This document shows, one piece after another, positions 36,163 through 44,571 of a stretch of 64,000 nucleotides of DNA; the first letter of the stretch is position 1, and each line of letters opens with the position of its first letter. The stretch comes from Echinicola soli (GTDB lineage: Bacteria > Bacteroidota > Bacteroidia > Cytophagales > Cyclobacteriaceae): positions 687,501 through 751,500 of the forward strand of contig NZ_CP041253.1 of NCBI RefSeq assembly GCF_006575665.1, written 5' to 3'. The translations under genes and the position numbers were made by a program. The notes under the pieces are model-generated. The model saw nothing but the letters and a program-made list of their open reading frames with translations, was not told the DNA's origin and did no database searches.

Positions 36163-36627
36163 TTAAACCTGCTTTTTTGTTCGATAAAACAGGTAACCTG
36201 CCGTTAGTGAGGTCAAGAAAAAAATCAATGTCGTCCACTCATAAGTCCTTTTGTTTGCTGCCACTGCAGCGATCTCATCATCTTTATTGTTCAATGCTCT
36301 TTTCAATTTGACAATGTCCTGCTCTTGTTTTTGGGCGATGTATTTATAATCATCCTTTTCGTATTTGATCTCGGTGGTTTCGATATTTTTAAGCATTTCC
36401 AGCTCATCCATAATCAAATTATCCTTAAGTATGATACGCTCCATCCACTCATTGGTTTTGATCATATCCTTCTTGGTGCGGTTGCCAAAAATACCGGATT
36501 TTTCCTTCTCGGAAGCCTTCCATTGCTGATGGAGTGCCTGTCGCTCCTCCACGAGCTTTCCCAATCGATCTTGTGCCACAGAAACCATCGGAACCAGTAG
36601 GCAAAATAACAGTAAGTATTTTATCAT
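36163..36627 (-). CDS. Hypothetical exported protein with coiled coil and C-terminal membrane segment
   Basis: 154 aa from ATG 36627; three upstream in-frame starts exist, but this one gives a clean signal peptide (MIKYLLLFCLLVPMVSVAQ). The mature part is a charged helical region (LVEERQALHQQWKASEKEK; IAQKQEQDIVKLKRALNNKD), then a membrane helix WTTLIFFLTSLTAGYLFY near the end followed by RTKKQV. Probably a periplasmic coiled coil anchored in the inner membrane. No family recognised. It follows a small membrane-protein gene by about 50 bp. Confidence 0.65.
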   Translation of the reverse strand: MIKYLLLFCLLVPMVSVAQDRLGKLVEERQALHQQWKASEKEKSGIFGNRTKKDMIKTNEWMERIILKDNLIMDELEMLKNIETTEIKYEKDDYKYIAQKQEQDIVKLKRALNNKDDEIAAVAANKRTYEWTTLIFFLTSLTAGYLFYRTKKQV

Positions 36628-36678
36628 GGTAGTGAATTTTACGCCCATCATGATCAAATAACGTGCCGATTGGCACGA

Positions 36679-37053
36679 TTACAACTTGAATTTACTGGTC
36701 TTCTTTCGCTTAAACTGCCCCTTCCGCCGCTTATTATTGGTATAGAAATTATAGAGATAATTGATCGCAAACGTGATCACGGCCAAGGGAACAAAGAAAT
36801 CAGGCAACATTCTTTTAATCCCCAGAAGGATGAGGAGTGTGGCAATAATACCTACCTTAAAGGTGGTATGGCTCTCAGGATAAGTTTTTCGAATCAGAAT
36901 AAGGCTTAGTATCTCTATAAATACCAAAAGAATAATCAGATAGGTAAGAAGCTTGAGGGCAGAAAGCTGGTCGTAAAATACCGACCAGCCTGCCAAACCG
37001 GCCACAGCAATAAGGCTAATCGACTGTAGAGAAGTGTTCAATCTTTCTTTCAT
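36679..37053 (-). CDS. Hypothetical membrane protein
   Basis: 124 aa, about four hydrophobic segments (ISLIAVAGLAGWSVFY; LLTYLIILLVFIEILSLILI; VGIIATLLILLGI; FFVPLAVITFAINYLYNFY) and a basic C-terminal tail NNKRRKGQFKRKKTSKFK. No family recognised; an inner-membrane protein is likely. ATG at 37053. It is located between the S9 peptidase gene (upstream by convergent-free same strand) and the coiled-coil gene, all on the minus strand. Confidence 0.65.
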   Translation of the reverse strand: MKERLNTSLQSISLIAVAGLAGWSVFYDQLSALKLLTYLIILLVFIEILSLILIRKTYPESHTTFKVGIIATLLILLGIKRMLPDFFVPLAVITFAINYLYNFYTNNKRRKGQFKRKKTSKFKL

Positions 37054-37132
37054 AGGTAATTGGGTTTCTAACCAAGATAGCTGCTTTTCAGCTAAAAATC
37101 AATTCCTTAAAATCTTATCGCCTTTAAACCTC

Positions 37133-39310
37133 TTACAGCTTCTCTTTGATAAAGTTGGTCATCAGGTTATACAAATGCCAAGTGGTATTCCCTCCATAAA
37201 TACCGTGGTTTCTATTTGGATAGTAAAAGGTCTCAAACTGCTTGTCGGCAGCCACCAAAGCATCCAAAAGTGCCACTGAATTTTGGAAATGGACATTATC
37301 ATCACCTGTACCATGGATCAACAGGAAATTGCCCTTCAACTTGTCCACATGGGTCAGTGGGCTGTAATCATCATATCCTGAAGGATTCAGTTGGGGTGTC
37401 TGCAAGTACCTTTCAGTATAAATGGTATCGTAATACCTCCATGTGGTCACTGGCGCCACAGCGATGGCTGTCTTGAAGACATCATTGCCCAGCATCAGTG
37501 ACAGAGAGCTCATGTAGCCACCATAAGACCAGCCCCAAATGCCAATCCTAGCTCCATCCACATATGGAAGGGAAGACAGGTATTTTGCCCCAGCAAGTTG
37601 ATCCTGCACCTCCAAATTACCCAACTGGGCATACGTGGCGTGCTTAAAGGCACGGCCTCTTCCGCCCGTTCCTCTATTGTCCACACAAACTACGATATAA
37701 CCTTCCGCTGCCAGGTGATGGTGCCAAAAGTCCCTTGTACCTCCCCAGCCATTTTTCACATTCACTGAACCAGGCCCGCCATAAACGTACATGAGCACGG
37801 GGTACTCTTTGCTTTCATCAAAATCCGCAGGCTTGATCATATAGCCATTGAGCGGTGTCCCGTCCACTGTCTGGAACTGGAAAAATTCCTTTTCACTCAA
37901 CGCATATTCTCCCAAGCGATCTTTCAATGCTTGATTGTCCTCCAGTACTTTGATCACCTTCCCTTTGGTATCATGTAGGGTAATATGCAGCGGCTGATTG
38001 GCAGTGCTGTAATAGTCAATAAAATACTTCTGGTCACGGCTCATATTGATAGAATGGGATCCCTGAGCGGGCGTCAGTTCCTTTTTGCCTTTGCCATTAA
38101 GCTTGACCACATAAAGGTTTCTTTCCAGCGGTGACTTCTCTGTAGACACATAAAAGATCTTTTTGGATTTATCATCCACGCCGACCACTTCGGTCACTTC
38201 CCAATCTCCTGAAGTTACTTGCCGGATCAGCTCACCTTCCATATCATGATGGTAGATATGCTTATAACCATCTTGCTCAGAAGTCCTGATAAAGCCCTTA
38301 CCGTCTTCGAGGTAAAGAAGATTGTCATTATAGTTGAGGTCTACATATGTTTCAGCGGCCTCCTTCAAAATCACTTTGCTGTCCCCTGTCTCCGAATCGG
38401 CATGGAAAAGATCCAGCTGGTTTTGCAGTCGATTGAGACGGATAAATGCCAAAGTCCGGCTATTACCAGCCCAGTAGATCCGGGGCAGATAGATATCCTT
38501 CTCCTGACCGGCTTCCATCTCGGTGGTAGCTTCCTTCTGAAGGTCGAAGACATGAATACTTACTTCTGCATTTTTCTCACCTGCCTTTGGGTATTTAAAC
38601 TTATAGTCCTGTGGGTAAAGCGGCCCCCAAAGCTGCATGTTATATTCCGGCACTGCCGATTCATCAAAACGGATAAAAGCGATTTTCTGGCCGTCGGGAG
38701 ACCACTCAAAAGCCTGAGCCATGGAAAACTCCTCTTCATACACCCAATCTGCCGAACCGTTGATCACATGGTTCCACTCGCCATCACTGGTGATCTGGTG
38801 TACCTTATTGTCCTGTAATGTGATATAATAAAGGTCATTCTCCTTTACAAAAGCCACTTTTGTATTGTCAGGTGAAAGGGTGGCATAGGAAATCTTCTCT
38901 CCGTCCATCAGTTTTTGGGATACCCCTGTAGTAATATCCACTACATAAAACACGCCTTTGGAAGACCTTCTATAGATGCTTTCCACCTCCGTAGCGACCA
39001 ACGCTTTGGTTTCATCGTTATTGAAAGAATAGCTGGAAAATTCGATGCCCAGCTTATTGCCGTCTATCAGCACCCCCTCCTGCTCTCCTGTACTGATATT
39101 CATTTTGACCACCTTGGAGACACCGTCCTCTTTGACCAATGAGCTGTAGTACTGCCCGTCTTTCATCCAGTTGATTCCTCGAACAGTCTCTTGATCAAAT
39201 ACTCCTTCTTTGAAAATGGAGGCTAAGGAAACCTCCTTTTGCTGTGCGTAAATTTCTGTACACATACTGATCATTAATGCCGCTAGCGCGAAAATGCTTA
39301 TTCGGTTCAT
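37133..39310 (-). CDS. S9 family peptidase (dipeptidyl peptidase IV-like)
   Basis: 725 aa with signal peptide (ISIFALAALMISMCTEIYAQ). N-terminal eight-bladed propeller region with repeated LSPDNTKVAF and WSPDGQKIAFIR motifs, then the alpha/beta-hydrolase. Catalytic Ser595 is in GWSYGGYMSSL; Asp in GTGDDNVHF and His in NRNHGIYGG complete the triad. The EEEFSM segment near residue 190 resembles the Glu motif that binds a substrate N-terminus in DPP4. It probably removes Xaa-Pro or similar dipeptides in the periplasm. ATG at 39310. Confidence 0.93.
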   Translation of the reverse strand: MNRISIFALAALMISMCTEIYAQQKEVSLASIFKEGVFDQETVRGINWMKDGQYYSSLVKEDGVSKVVKMNISTGEQEGVLIDGNKLGIEFSSYSFNNDETKALVATEVESIYRRSSKGVFYVVDITTGVSQKLMDGEKISYATLSPDNTKVAFVKENDLYYITLQDNKVHQITSDGEWNHVINGSADWVYEEEFSMAQAFEWSPDGQKIAFIRFDESAVPEYNMQLWGPLYPQDYKFKYPKAGEKNAEVSIHVFDLQKEATTEMEAGQEKDIYLPRIYWAGNSRTLAFIRLNRLQNQLDLFHADSETGDSKVILKEAAETYVDLNYNDNLLYLEDGKGFIRTSEQDGYKHIYHHDMEGELIRQVTSGDWEVTEVVGVDDKSKKIFYVSTEKSPLERNLYVVKLNGKGKKELTPAQGSHSINMSRDQKYFIDYYSTANQPLHITLHDTKGKVIKVLEDNQALKDRLGEYALSEKEFFQFQTVDGTPLNGYMIKPADFDESKEYPVLMYVYGGPGSVNVKNGWGGTRDFWHHHLAAEGYIVVCVDNRGTGGRGRAFKHATYAQLGNLEVQDQLAGAKYLSSLPYVDGARIGIWGWSYGGYMSSLSLMLGNDVFKTAIAVAPVTTWRYYDTIYTERYLQTPQLNPSGYDDYSPLTHVDKLKGNFLLIHGTGDDNVHFQNSVALLDALVAADKQFETFYYPNRNHGIYGGNTTWHLYNLMTNFIKEKL

Positions 39311-39433
39311 AAATAGTTATATTGTGGATTTTATTCTGTGGGCTAAATATAATGAAATTGACCTGCAAGGTCACTATCTCTGGTACTGAGTTCACGTCAC
39401 AGGTTGCTTTTCAATGATATTTTTAAGTTTTCA

Positions 39434-39519
39434 CCCCTATTGTGCAATTATTATGCACAGACAAAAAGTAGATTTGGTCTTATCAAAGGTGTCCCATCCC
39501 TTAAGATGGGGTTATTTTA
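39434..39519 (+). promoter_or_regulatory. Palindromes and -7 box upstream of the small leader-peptide gene
   Basis: TGTGCAATTATTATGCACA at 39440-39458 is an inverted repeat (TGTGCA/TGCACA). TAGATTTG at 39469-39476 fits the -7 consensus, though the nearest TTG is 26 bases upstream, longer than usual. CCCATCCCTTAAGATGGG at 39493-39510 forms a hairpin in the leader. Together these suggest regulated expression of the gene at 39538. Confidence 0.4.
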
Positions 39520-39537
39520 ATCACAAACTGTACTTTT

Positions 39538-39771
39538 ATGAAATCTTTTGAACAAAACGCATTCGATCTTAAAGAAATGGGCGTAGAAGAAATCTCCGAT
39601 CTTCAGCAAAATGAAATCAACGGAGGACTTTCCCTTACCCTTCCGTCACTTTCTTCGCTATCCCTGCCCTCTGTAGATGCTTCTGCAGGATTAGGGCTAA
39701 GCCTGGCTGCAGTATTGGGCGGATTGACCGTTGGACTTGGACTTAACCTGGGGCTATCCGTGGATGCTTAA
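39538..39771 (+). CDS. Small protein with double-glycine leader (candidate secreted or modified peptide)
   Basis: 77 aa. Residues 1-30 (MKSFEQNAFDLKEMGVEEIS then DLQQNEINGG) look like a GG-type leader, ending at Gly29-Gly30, as in Bacteroidota bacteriocin-type and RiPP precursors. The rest is a Leu/Ser/Gly-rich core (LSLTLPSLSSLSLPSVDASA then GLGLSLAAVLGGLTVGLG) with no Cys. ATG at 39538, own upstream palindromes and a perfect terminator behind. No peptidase-ABC exporter or modifying enzyme is nearby. Could be a secreted peptide, but it could also be a self-assembling or membrane-active protein. Confidence 0.7.
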   Translation: MKSFEQNAFDLKEMGVEEISDLQQNEINGGLSLTLPSLSSLSLPSVDASAGLGLSLAAVLGGLTVGLGLNLGLSVDA

Positions 39772-39796
39772 TACAGGACGGTTATACACCATTTTA

Positions 39797-39829
39797 AAGC
39801 AGGAAAACTGATCGTTTTCCTGCTTTTTT
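39797..39829 (+). terminator. Rho-independent terminator of the leader-peptide gene
   Basis: AAGCAGGAAAAC and GTTTTCCTGCTT form a 12-bp stem with loop TGATC, followed by a T run to 39829. It starts about 25 bp after the stop codon and closes the gene as a monocistronic unit. Confidence 0.9.
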
Positions 39830-39935
39830 AGTTTTTAACCATTGGCTTCCGAGTAAAGATTTTGCTTACGAATGAAATTCGTCAAAGTCCACCCTTAAAT
39901 CCCCTACAGGGGACTTTCTGATCAGCCCTTCAGAG

Positions 39936-39972
39936 GACGGGACTGCCGCATCGTGCCTCCTCGCAGTGACGG
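39936..39972. repeat. Half copy of family A palindromic element
   Basis: GGACGGGACTGCCGCATCGT and CTCCTCGCAGTGACGG give the right arm and end of the family A element; the left end is replaced by CAGAGGACGGG. Confidence 0.5.
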
Positions 39973-40145
39973 TATTTAAAATCTAAATTGAAAGTAATCG
40001 TTTCTATTGCCACCAAGGTTTTTGTTTGCCTTTTTGGTGACCTCAGTTTGATTTAAAACATAATGACTATCGGTAATTTTACACGTAGTGGTACCATTAC
40101 AAAATGCGATTTGGAAAGTTAAGGAAGTCCCTTGATGAGACCGGT

Positions 40146-40245
40146 TTAAGAAAAATGAGCAGGCCGTTAAGAAAATGAATTAGCTTGCGTCGTGGAACAG
40201 CGAGATCCATTCATTTTCAGGCCGGAGCAGTTTTCTTAAATTAAA
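40146..40245. repeat. Palindromic element, family C
   Basis: TTTAAGAAAAATGAGCAGGC at the left and GGCCGGAGCAGTTTTCTTAA at the right are inverted, and inner AAGAAAATGAAT pairs with ATTCATTTTC. It is a ~100 bp imperfect palindrome with a central TCGTGGAACAGCGAG. No second copy in the window. Confidence 0.65.
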
Positions 40246-40557
40246 TTGGGTAACGTATTGTCCTCCCTGGAAAACGTGTCCTTCCCAAATTAAAGGGCTC
40301 ACCACCGGACTGGATTTTCCGCCCTTTTCATCAATGGAAATGCGTAGCATTCATGAAGATCTATTAAAAGCAATTTTACCCCTGAATAAAAGGACGGAAA
40401 CACTATTTATTCAATTATGCTTGGCTACGTCTATGATTACCGAGACTCATATAAAACATCCTAGCTGTCGAAGTAGGTCCTGCATTGTTATTTTAAACCA
40501 CAGTAGATTTTCTGATGTATACTTACGGGTTAAAACCGAAATTTGCTTATGCCCAGG

Positions 40558-40860
40558 TCAAATGTGATTTTTAGCCCTTCCCCCTATCGAGAGCCAAAAG
40601 CTGAAAGCCTTTCCTGACCTTACTCCAATGCAAGGCCTAGGGGCATCGTCGTAATACATTCCCCTACCGCAGGCTGAAAGCCTTGCCCACCACTTCCATC
40701 TAGCCAAACAATATTCACAGGAGTACTTGGTTTTAGCTGCCCTTACAGGGCGCGCGTAGTATTCCCCCATAAATTAGCCCAATGCGTTACATTGGGCTGG
40801 ATGAAGTCCCCCTTCCAGGGGAGCGTTCTAAAAACACCTTCAAACCTGCCTCTACGGTCG
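40558..40860 (-). repeat. Dispersed repeat, family D, copy 1
   Basis: Contains TAGCCAAACAATATTCACAG, the hairpin GCCCTTACAGGGC, the hairpin AGCCCAATGCGTTACATTGG with GCTGG, then AGGGGAGCG. The same modules in the same order occur at 49640-49800. The repeated short palindromes resemble REP/BIME-like sequence remnants. Confidence 0.65.
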
Positions 40861-41062
40861 AACAGAGATTAGTAGGATAGGTAATTCGACATTTTGTGGT
40901 TTAGTCCTGCTTACATGATCACCAATATTGTTTGATTCGGTTATTCGCCTCTGGTCATCGGACTCTCCCTAAACCCTTTGTGACCTGGGGACTTAGTGGC
41001 AATATTTTTATTAATCCAGAAGAATATTTAGAAATCATAGGGAAGTCATTTAAATTTACTCC

Positions 41063-42049
41063 ATGAAGAAAAGAATAGCTTTGGTAACGGGTGGTTTTAC
41101 AGGAGAATCAGTGGTTTCACTGAAAAGTGCCGCTGTGGTGGAAACCCAGATCGACAGGAATCGCTATGACGTTTATAAAATAATCGTTGAAAAAAGCCAT
41201 TGGTACTACACCGGCCAAGGTGGTCAAAAACACACTGTGGACCTTAACGACTTTTCTGTACTGGTCAATAAGGAAAAGATCACCTTTGACGGAGTATTTA
41301 ACATCCTTCACGGGTCACCTGGAGAAGATGGTAAGCTGGCGGGATACTTTGATATGGTGGGGATTCCATATACTACCTGTGATCCGCTGACCTCAGCAAT
41401 CACCATGAACAAGGGCTACACTAAAGCCATCATCCAGGACATCGAAGGCCTCCACGTTGCCAAGTCTCTTCAACTCTTCAAAAACACCCCTCAAAACACC
41501 CAGCGGGTAATTGATGAACTCAGCCTTCCCTACTTTGTGAAGCCGAATAATGGCGGCAGCAGCATCGGCATGAGCAAGGTGAAAAGCGAAGGCGAAGTCC
41601 AGGAAGCCTTGGACAAAGCTTTTGCTGAAGACAATCAAGTGCTGATCGAGGAATTTGTCTCAGGAAGGGAATTCTCGATCGGGATGTACAAGGTGGATGA
41701 TGACGTCATCGTCCTTCCCGCTACGGAAATTGTCAGTTCCAAAGAGTTTTTCGACTTTGAAGCCAAATATACCGCTGGGGTCACCGAAGAAATCACCCCT
41801 GGGCGCATGACTGAAGAGGAAGTGAGCAGAGTAAAAGCCGTAGCCGAAAAAGTCTATCTAAAACTCAACTGTAAAGGGGCCGTGAGAATGGATTATTTCC
41901 TGGAGCAAAACACCGGAAAAATCTTCTTTATCGAAATCAACACCGTACCCGGCCAAACCGAAACCAGCCTTATTTCGCAGCAGGTAAGGGCCATTGGCAA
42001 AACGGTCAAAGAGTTCTATACAGAGATCATCGAGGAAATGTGGAAGTGA
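41063..42049 (+). CDS. ddl: D-alanine--D-alanine ligase
   Basis: 328 aa ATP-grasp ligase that makes D-Ala-D-Ala for peptidoglycan precursors in the cytoplasm. Seen: KKRIALVTGGFTGESVVSLK at the start, NILHGSPGEDGKLAGYFDMV, central FVKPNNGGSSIGMSKVKS (ATP-binding loop) near residues 157-174, VLIEEFVSGREFSIG, and the C-terminal IEINTVPGQTE metal-binding motif. ATG at 41063. It stands alone, with repeat-rich gaps on both sides. Confidence 0.95.
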   Translation: MKKRIALVTGGFTGESVVSLKSAAVVETQIDRNRYDVYKIIVEKSHWYYTGQGGQKHTVDLNDFSVLVNKEKITFDGVFNILHGSPGEDGKLAGYFDMVGIPYTTCDPLTSAITMNKGYTKAIIQDIEGLHVAKSLQLFKNTPQNTQRVIDELSLPYFVKPNNGGSSIGMSKVKSEGEVQEALDKAFAEDNQVLIEEFVSGREFSIGMYKVDDDVIVLPATEIVSSKEFFDFEAKYTAGVTEEITPGRMTEEEVSRVKAVAEKVYLKLNCKGAVRMDYFLEQNTGKIFFIEINTVPGQTETSLISQQVRAIGKTVKEFYTEIIEEMWK

Positions 42050-42146
42050 GGAAAATTATCTTCTACAAAGCCCATCATCACAAGAGGGATCTCTTCACTT
42101 CAATCTAAATTCACAACTTGCCCAGAAAGAATGATTCCGGGTTAAA

Positions 42147-42245
42147 CCGTCATAGCGAGCCTGTCTGGCACCAGACAGGGAGGATGCGACAGTCCCGTCT
42201 TAAGAATACGAGATTGCTTCCTTCCTCTGGTCGTCGCAATGACGG
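42147..42245. repeat. Palindromic intergenic element, family A
   Basis: 99 bp from CCGTCATAGCGAGCC to GTCGCAATGACGG. The left arm carries CCTGTCTGGCACCAGACAGG, a perfect inner hairpin related to the tandem unit at 3481. The right arm has AATACGAGATTGCTTCCTTC. Confidence 0.85.
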
Positions 42246-42339
42246 TTTGAAATAAATCATACAGTCAAATTTAGGTTTATAAGGGGGAAGCGGAAAAATT
42301 GGGGATTAGGGTTGGTTTCGATAGCACGCAGATGATGCA

Positions 42340-42580
42340 GATTAATAAGATTTACGCTGATTTTTTATAATAAACGCGATTTAAAATACCGTCCTTGCGA
42401 ATGCAGAGCAACGGAGTGAAGCAATCTCGTTTTCTTAATACGGGATTGCCACGTCGCAAGCTCCTCGCAATGACGGATTTATACTGATTTTATAATCTAC
42501 ACATTACTATTGCTTAATTAAAGAGAAATATGCTTACCAAAACCACCTGGAAATCTCTCATCTTCCAGAAATATTGCTTG
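42340..42580 (+). repeat. Dispersed repeat, copy 2 (with inverted palindromic core)
   Basis: Flanks match 21305-21565 in the same orientation. The family A core (42389-42476) is inverted relative to copy 1: it begins CCGTCCTTGCGAATGCAGAG and ends CTCCTCGCAATGACGG. Confidence 0.85.
42389..42476. repeat. Palindromic intergenic element, family A (inverted core)
   Basis: 88 bp. Its reverse complement has the order CGTGGCAATCCCGTATTAAG then AACGAGATTGCTTCACTCCG, as in the plus strand at 21354-21461. Confidence 0.85.
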
Positions 42581-43078
42581 ATCCAAAATTGGGGGGGCAT
42601 GATTCCTTTTATTTTAATATGCTTTCTTTTTTGTGTTTTTGCCACAAAGACGCGAAGGCACTAAGTTTTTTTGGGAAACAAAGGTGCAGACTACACGACA
42701 CTTCCCAACAGATCTACTTTGTGACTTCGAGCCTTCGTGGAAAAAAAAACAGGCCACCTGTTGTTCCGGCAGCTGTACTGCGGAACCACTAGCGTTGGGT
42801 TTCTAACTCAACACTTGCCAAAGTACGGGCAGCATAGAACGTTAGTTCTTTTCTATTAAGTGGTAATCAACGCCAATTTGTTGCCCCGCCGCTAGGTGGG
42901 CTAGCTTGGTAACGTATAAGATACGGTCAACCACAAAGCTCTAAGACCCAAAGCTGTTTGTTTTCCATGAAGTTTGGAATCCTGCTATAAAACCCTTCGT
43001 ACCTTGTCTTGGTGACTTCGTGGCGACGCACCAAATGAATGAAAATCTTATCCCGCCCACAGAAATATTGCTTGATCC
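42567..43078. mobile_element. Segment bounded by 18-bp direct repeats (possible insertion scar)
   Basis: AGAAATATTGCTTGATCC occurs at 42567-42584 and at 43061-43078, the latter ending 2 bases before the metK stop. The 476 bp between include one full 290-bp unit. The direct repeats may be a target duplication or the result of homologous recombination. No transposase is present. Confidence 0.45.
42641..42940 (+). repeat. 290-bp unit (family B), single copy downstream of metK
   Basis: Begins GCCACAAAGACGCGAAGGCA, contains the inverted CTTCGAGCCTTCGTGG at 42726-42740, TTGTTCCGGCAGCTGTACTG at 42761, GGAACCACTAGCGTTGGG, and ends around GGTCAACCACAAAGC. It is in the same orientation as the array at 44572-45607 on the other side of metK. 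Confidence 0.85.
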
Positions 43079-43079
43079 T

Positions 43080-44333
43080 TTATAAGTTAAACTCTTTTTT
43101 CAGCCTATCCACATAATCCAGCTTTTCCCAAGTAAAGAGCTCCACATCCAAGGTGATGGAGGTGCCGTCCGGAGAAACAAAGGTCTTCTGCACCACCTCA
43201 TTGGTTCTGCCCATGTGACCATAAGCGGCCGTTTCTTCATAAATAGGATTTCGAAGCTTCAGCCTTTGTTCGATCGCATAAGGACGCATGTCGAATATCT
43301 TTTGGATTTTTTCAGCGATTTCCCCATCCTTCATGTCCACTTTGCCAGTGCGGTAAGTATTGATATAAATGCCCATTGGCTCGGCCACGCCGATGGCATA
43401 GGACACCTGTACCAGCACTTCATCGGCAATTCCCGCGGCGACCATATTCTTGGCAATATGCCTAGTGGCGTAAGCGGCAGAACGATCCACTTTTGAGGGA
43501 TCTTTTCCCGAAAATGCCCCTCCTCCGTGGGCTCCCTTACCACCATAGGTATCCACGATGATCTTACGACCTGTCAGACCAGCATCTCCATGTGGGCCAC
43601 CGATCACAAACTTACCCGTAGGATTGATATGATAGGTAATGTCATCGGTAAAGAGTGACTGGATTTCCGGGATCAGCTGTGCCTTTACCCTTGGGATCAA
43701 GATACTGATCAGGTCCTCTTTGATCTTTTTCAACATGGTAGGCTCATCGGCAAACTCATCATGCTGCGTCGAAATCACAATGGCCTTGATCCGCTGGGGA
43801 ACATTGTCGTCACTATATTCGATCGTCACCTGTGCTTTGGCATCCGGACGGAGGTAAGTGATTTCCTCATTCTCCCTTCTCAGCTCCGCAAGCTCCCTCA
43901 GCAGCCTGTGTGAAAGATCCAGGGCCAACGGCATGAAATTCTGGGTCTCATTGGTCGCATAACCAAACATCATCCCTTGGTCACCCGCTCCTTGCTCTTC
44001 GGGACTGGTACGGTCCACGCCTTGGTTGATATCAGGTGACTGGTCATGGATGGCCGAAAGCACCCCACAAGAACTCCCGTCAAACATGTATTCTCCCTTT
44101 ACGTAGCCGATCCTGTTGATCACATCGCGGGCAATTTTCTGGACGTCCAGATAAGTATTGGACTTTACCTCTCCTGCCAAGACCACTTGTCCAGTGGTCA
44201 CCAGCGTTTCACAAGCCACCTTGGACTGGGGATCAAACGCCAAAAAATTATCAATCAGTGCATCTGAGATCTGATCAGAGATTTTATCAGGATGTCCCTC
44301 AGAAACAGACTCCGAGGTAAATAAATAAGGCAT
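43080..44333 (-). CDS. metK: S-adenosylmethionine synthetase
   Basis: 417 aa cytoplasmic enzyme forming S-adenosylmethionine from methionine and ATP; essential methyl donor supply. Seen: [20 protein letters not shown] near residues 6-25, the [16 protein letters not shown] motif near 115-130, and [19 protein letters not shown] near 272-290. ATG at 44333. The gene is flanked on both sides by direct copies of a 290-bp noncoding repeat. No recognisable SAM riboswitch was found in the 230 bp upstream. Confidence 0.97.
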   Translation of the reverse strand: MPYLFTSESVSEGHPDKISDQISDALIDNFLAFDPQSKVACETLVTTGQVVLAGEVKSNTYLDVQKIARDVINRIGYVKGEYMFDGSSCGVLSAIHDQSPDINQGVDRTSPEEQGAGDQGMMFGYATNETQNFMPLALDLSHRLLRELAELRRENEEITYLRPDAKAQVTIEYSDDNVPQRIKAIVISTQHDEFADEPTMLKKIKEDLISILIPRVKAQLIPEIQSLFTDDITYHINPTGKFVIGGPHGDAGLTGRKIIVDTYGGKGAHGGGAFSGKDPSKVDRSAAYATRHIAKNMVAAGIADEVLVQVSYAIGVAEPMGIYINTYRTGKVDMKDGEIAEKIQKIFDMRPYAIEQRLKLRNPIYEETAAYGHMGRTNEVVQKTFVSPDGTSITLDVELFTWEKLDYVDRLKKEFNL

Positions 44334-44571
44334 ATATCGAATTTTTAATTACAAGTAGAAATGGCGTGTAAAATTAAAGCATAAGCAGGAAATAAAAAAC
44401 TTTTACTTTGGGATAAATGATTTCAGGGCTATACGCTTGCTCAATGGCTATTTTGGCCAGTAAAAGTCCAGCCATGCTGGCCGAGATTTTCCAGACTAAT
44501 AGGTTTCAGTAAATGGTTGTTATTAGCCACAAAGATGCTGTGTTAAAAGCCAAGGTATAAGCCTATTTTTT

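Larger units (their letters stand above)
39830..41062. other. Intergenic region rich in palindromes, no gene
   Basis: 1.2 kb between the leader-peptide gene and ddl. It contains a half family A element (39936-39972), a ~100-bp palindromic element (40146-40245), and a repeat (40558-40860) related to 49640-49800. A 77-codon frame at 40334 has no recognisable feature. The region before 41063 shows TAAATTTA, a near -7 box for ddl. Confidence 0.6.
42050..43079. other. Intergenic region made largely of repeats, no gene
   Basis: About 1 kb between convergent ddl and metK. It contains two family A elements (42147-42245, 42389-42476), the second copy of a segment also at 21305, an 18-bp direct repeat flanking 42585-43060, and one copy of the 290-bp unit found as an array beyond metK. 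No convincing protein. Confidence 0.75.

Noticed and set aside
44334..44570. SAM riboswitch upstream of metK
   Set aside because: No conserved SAM-I, SAM-II or related core could be recognised; only weak hairpins are present.
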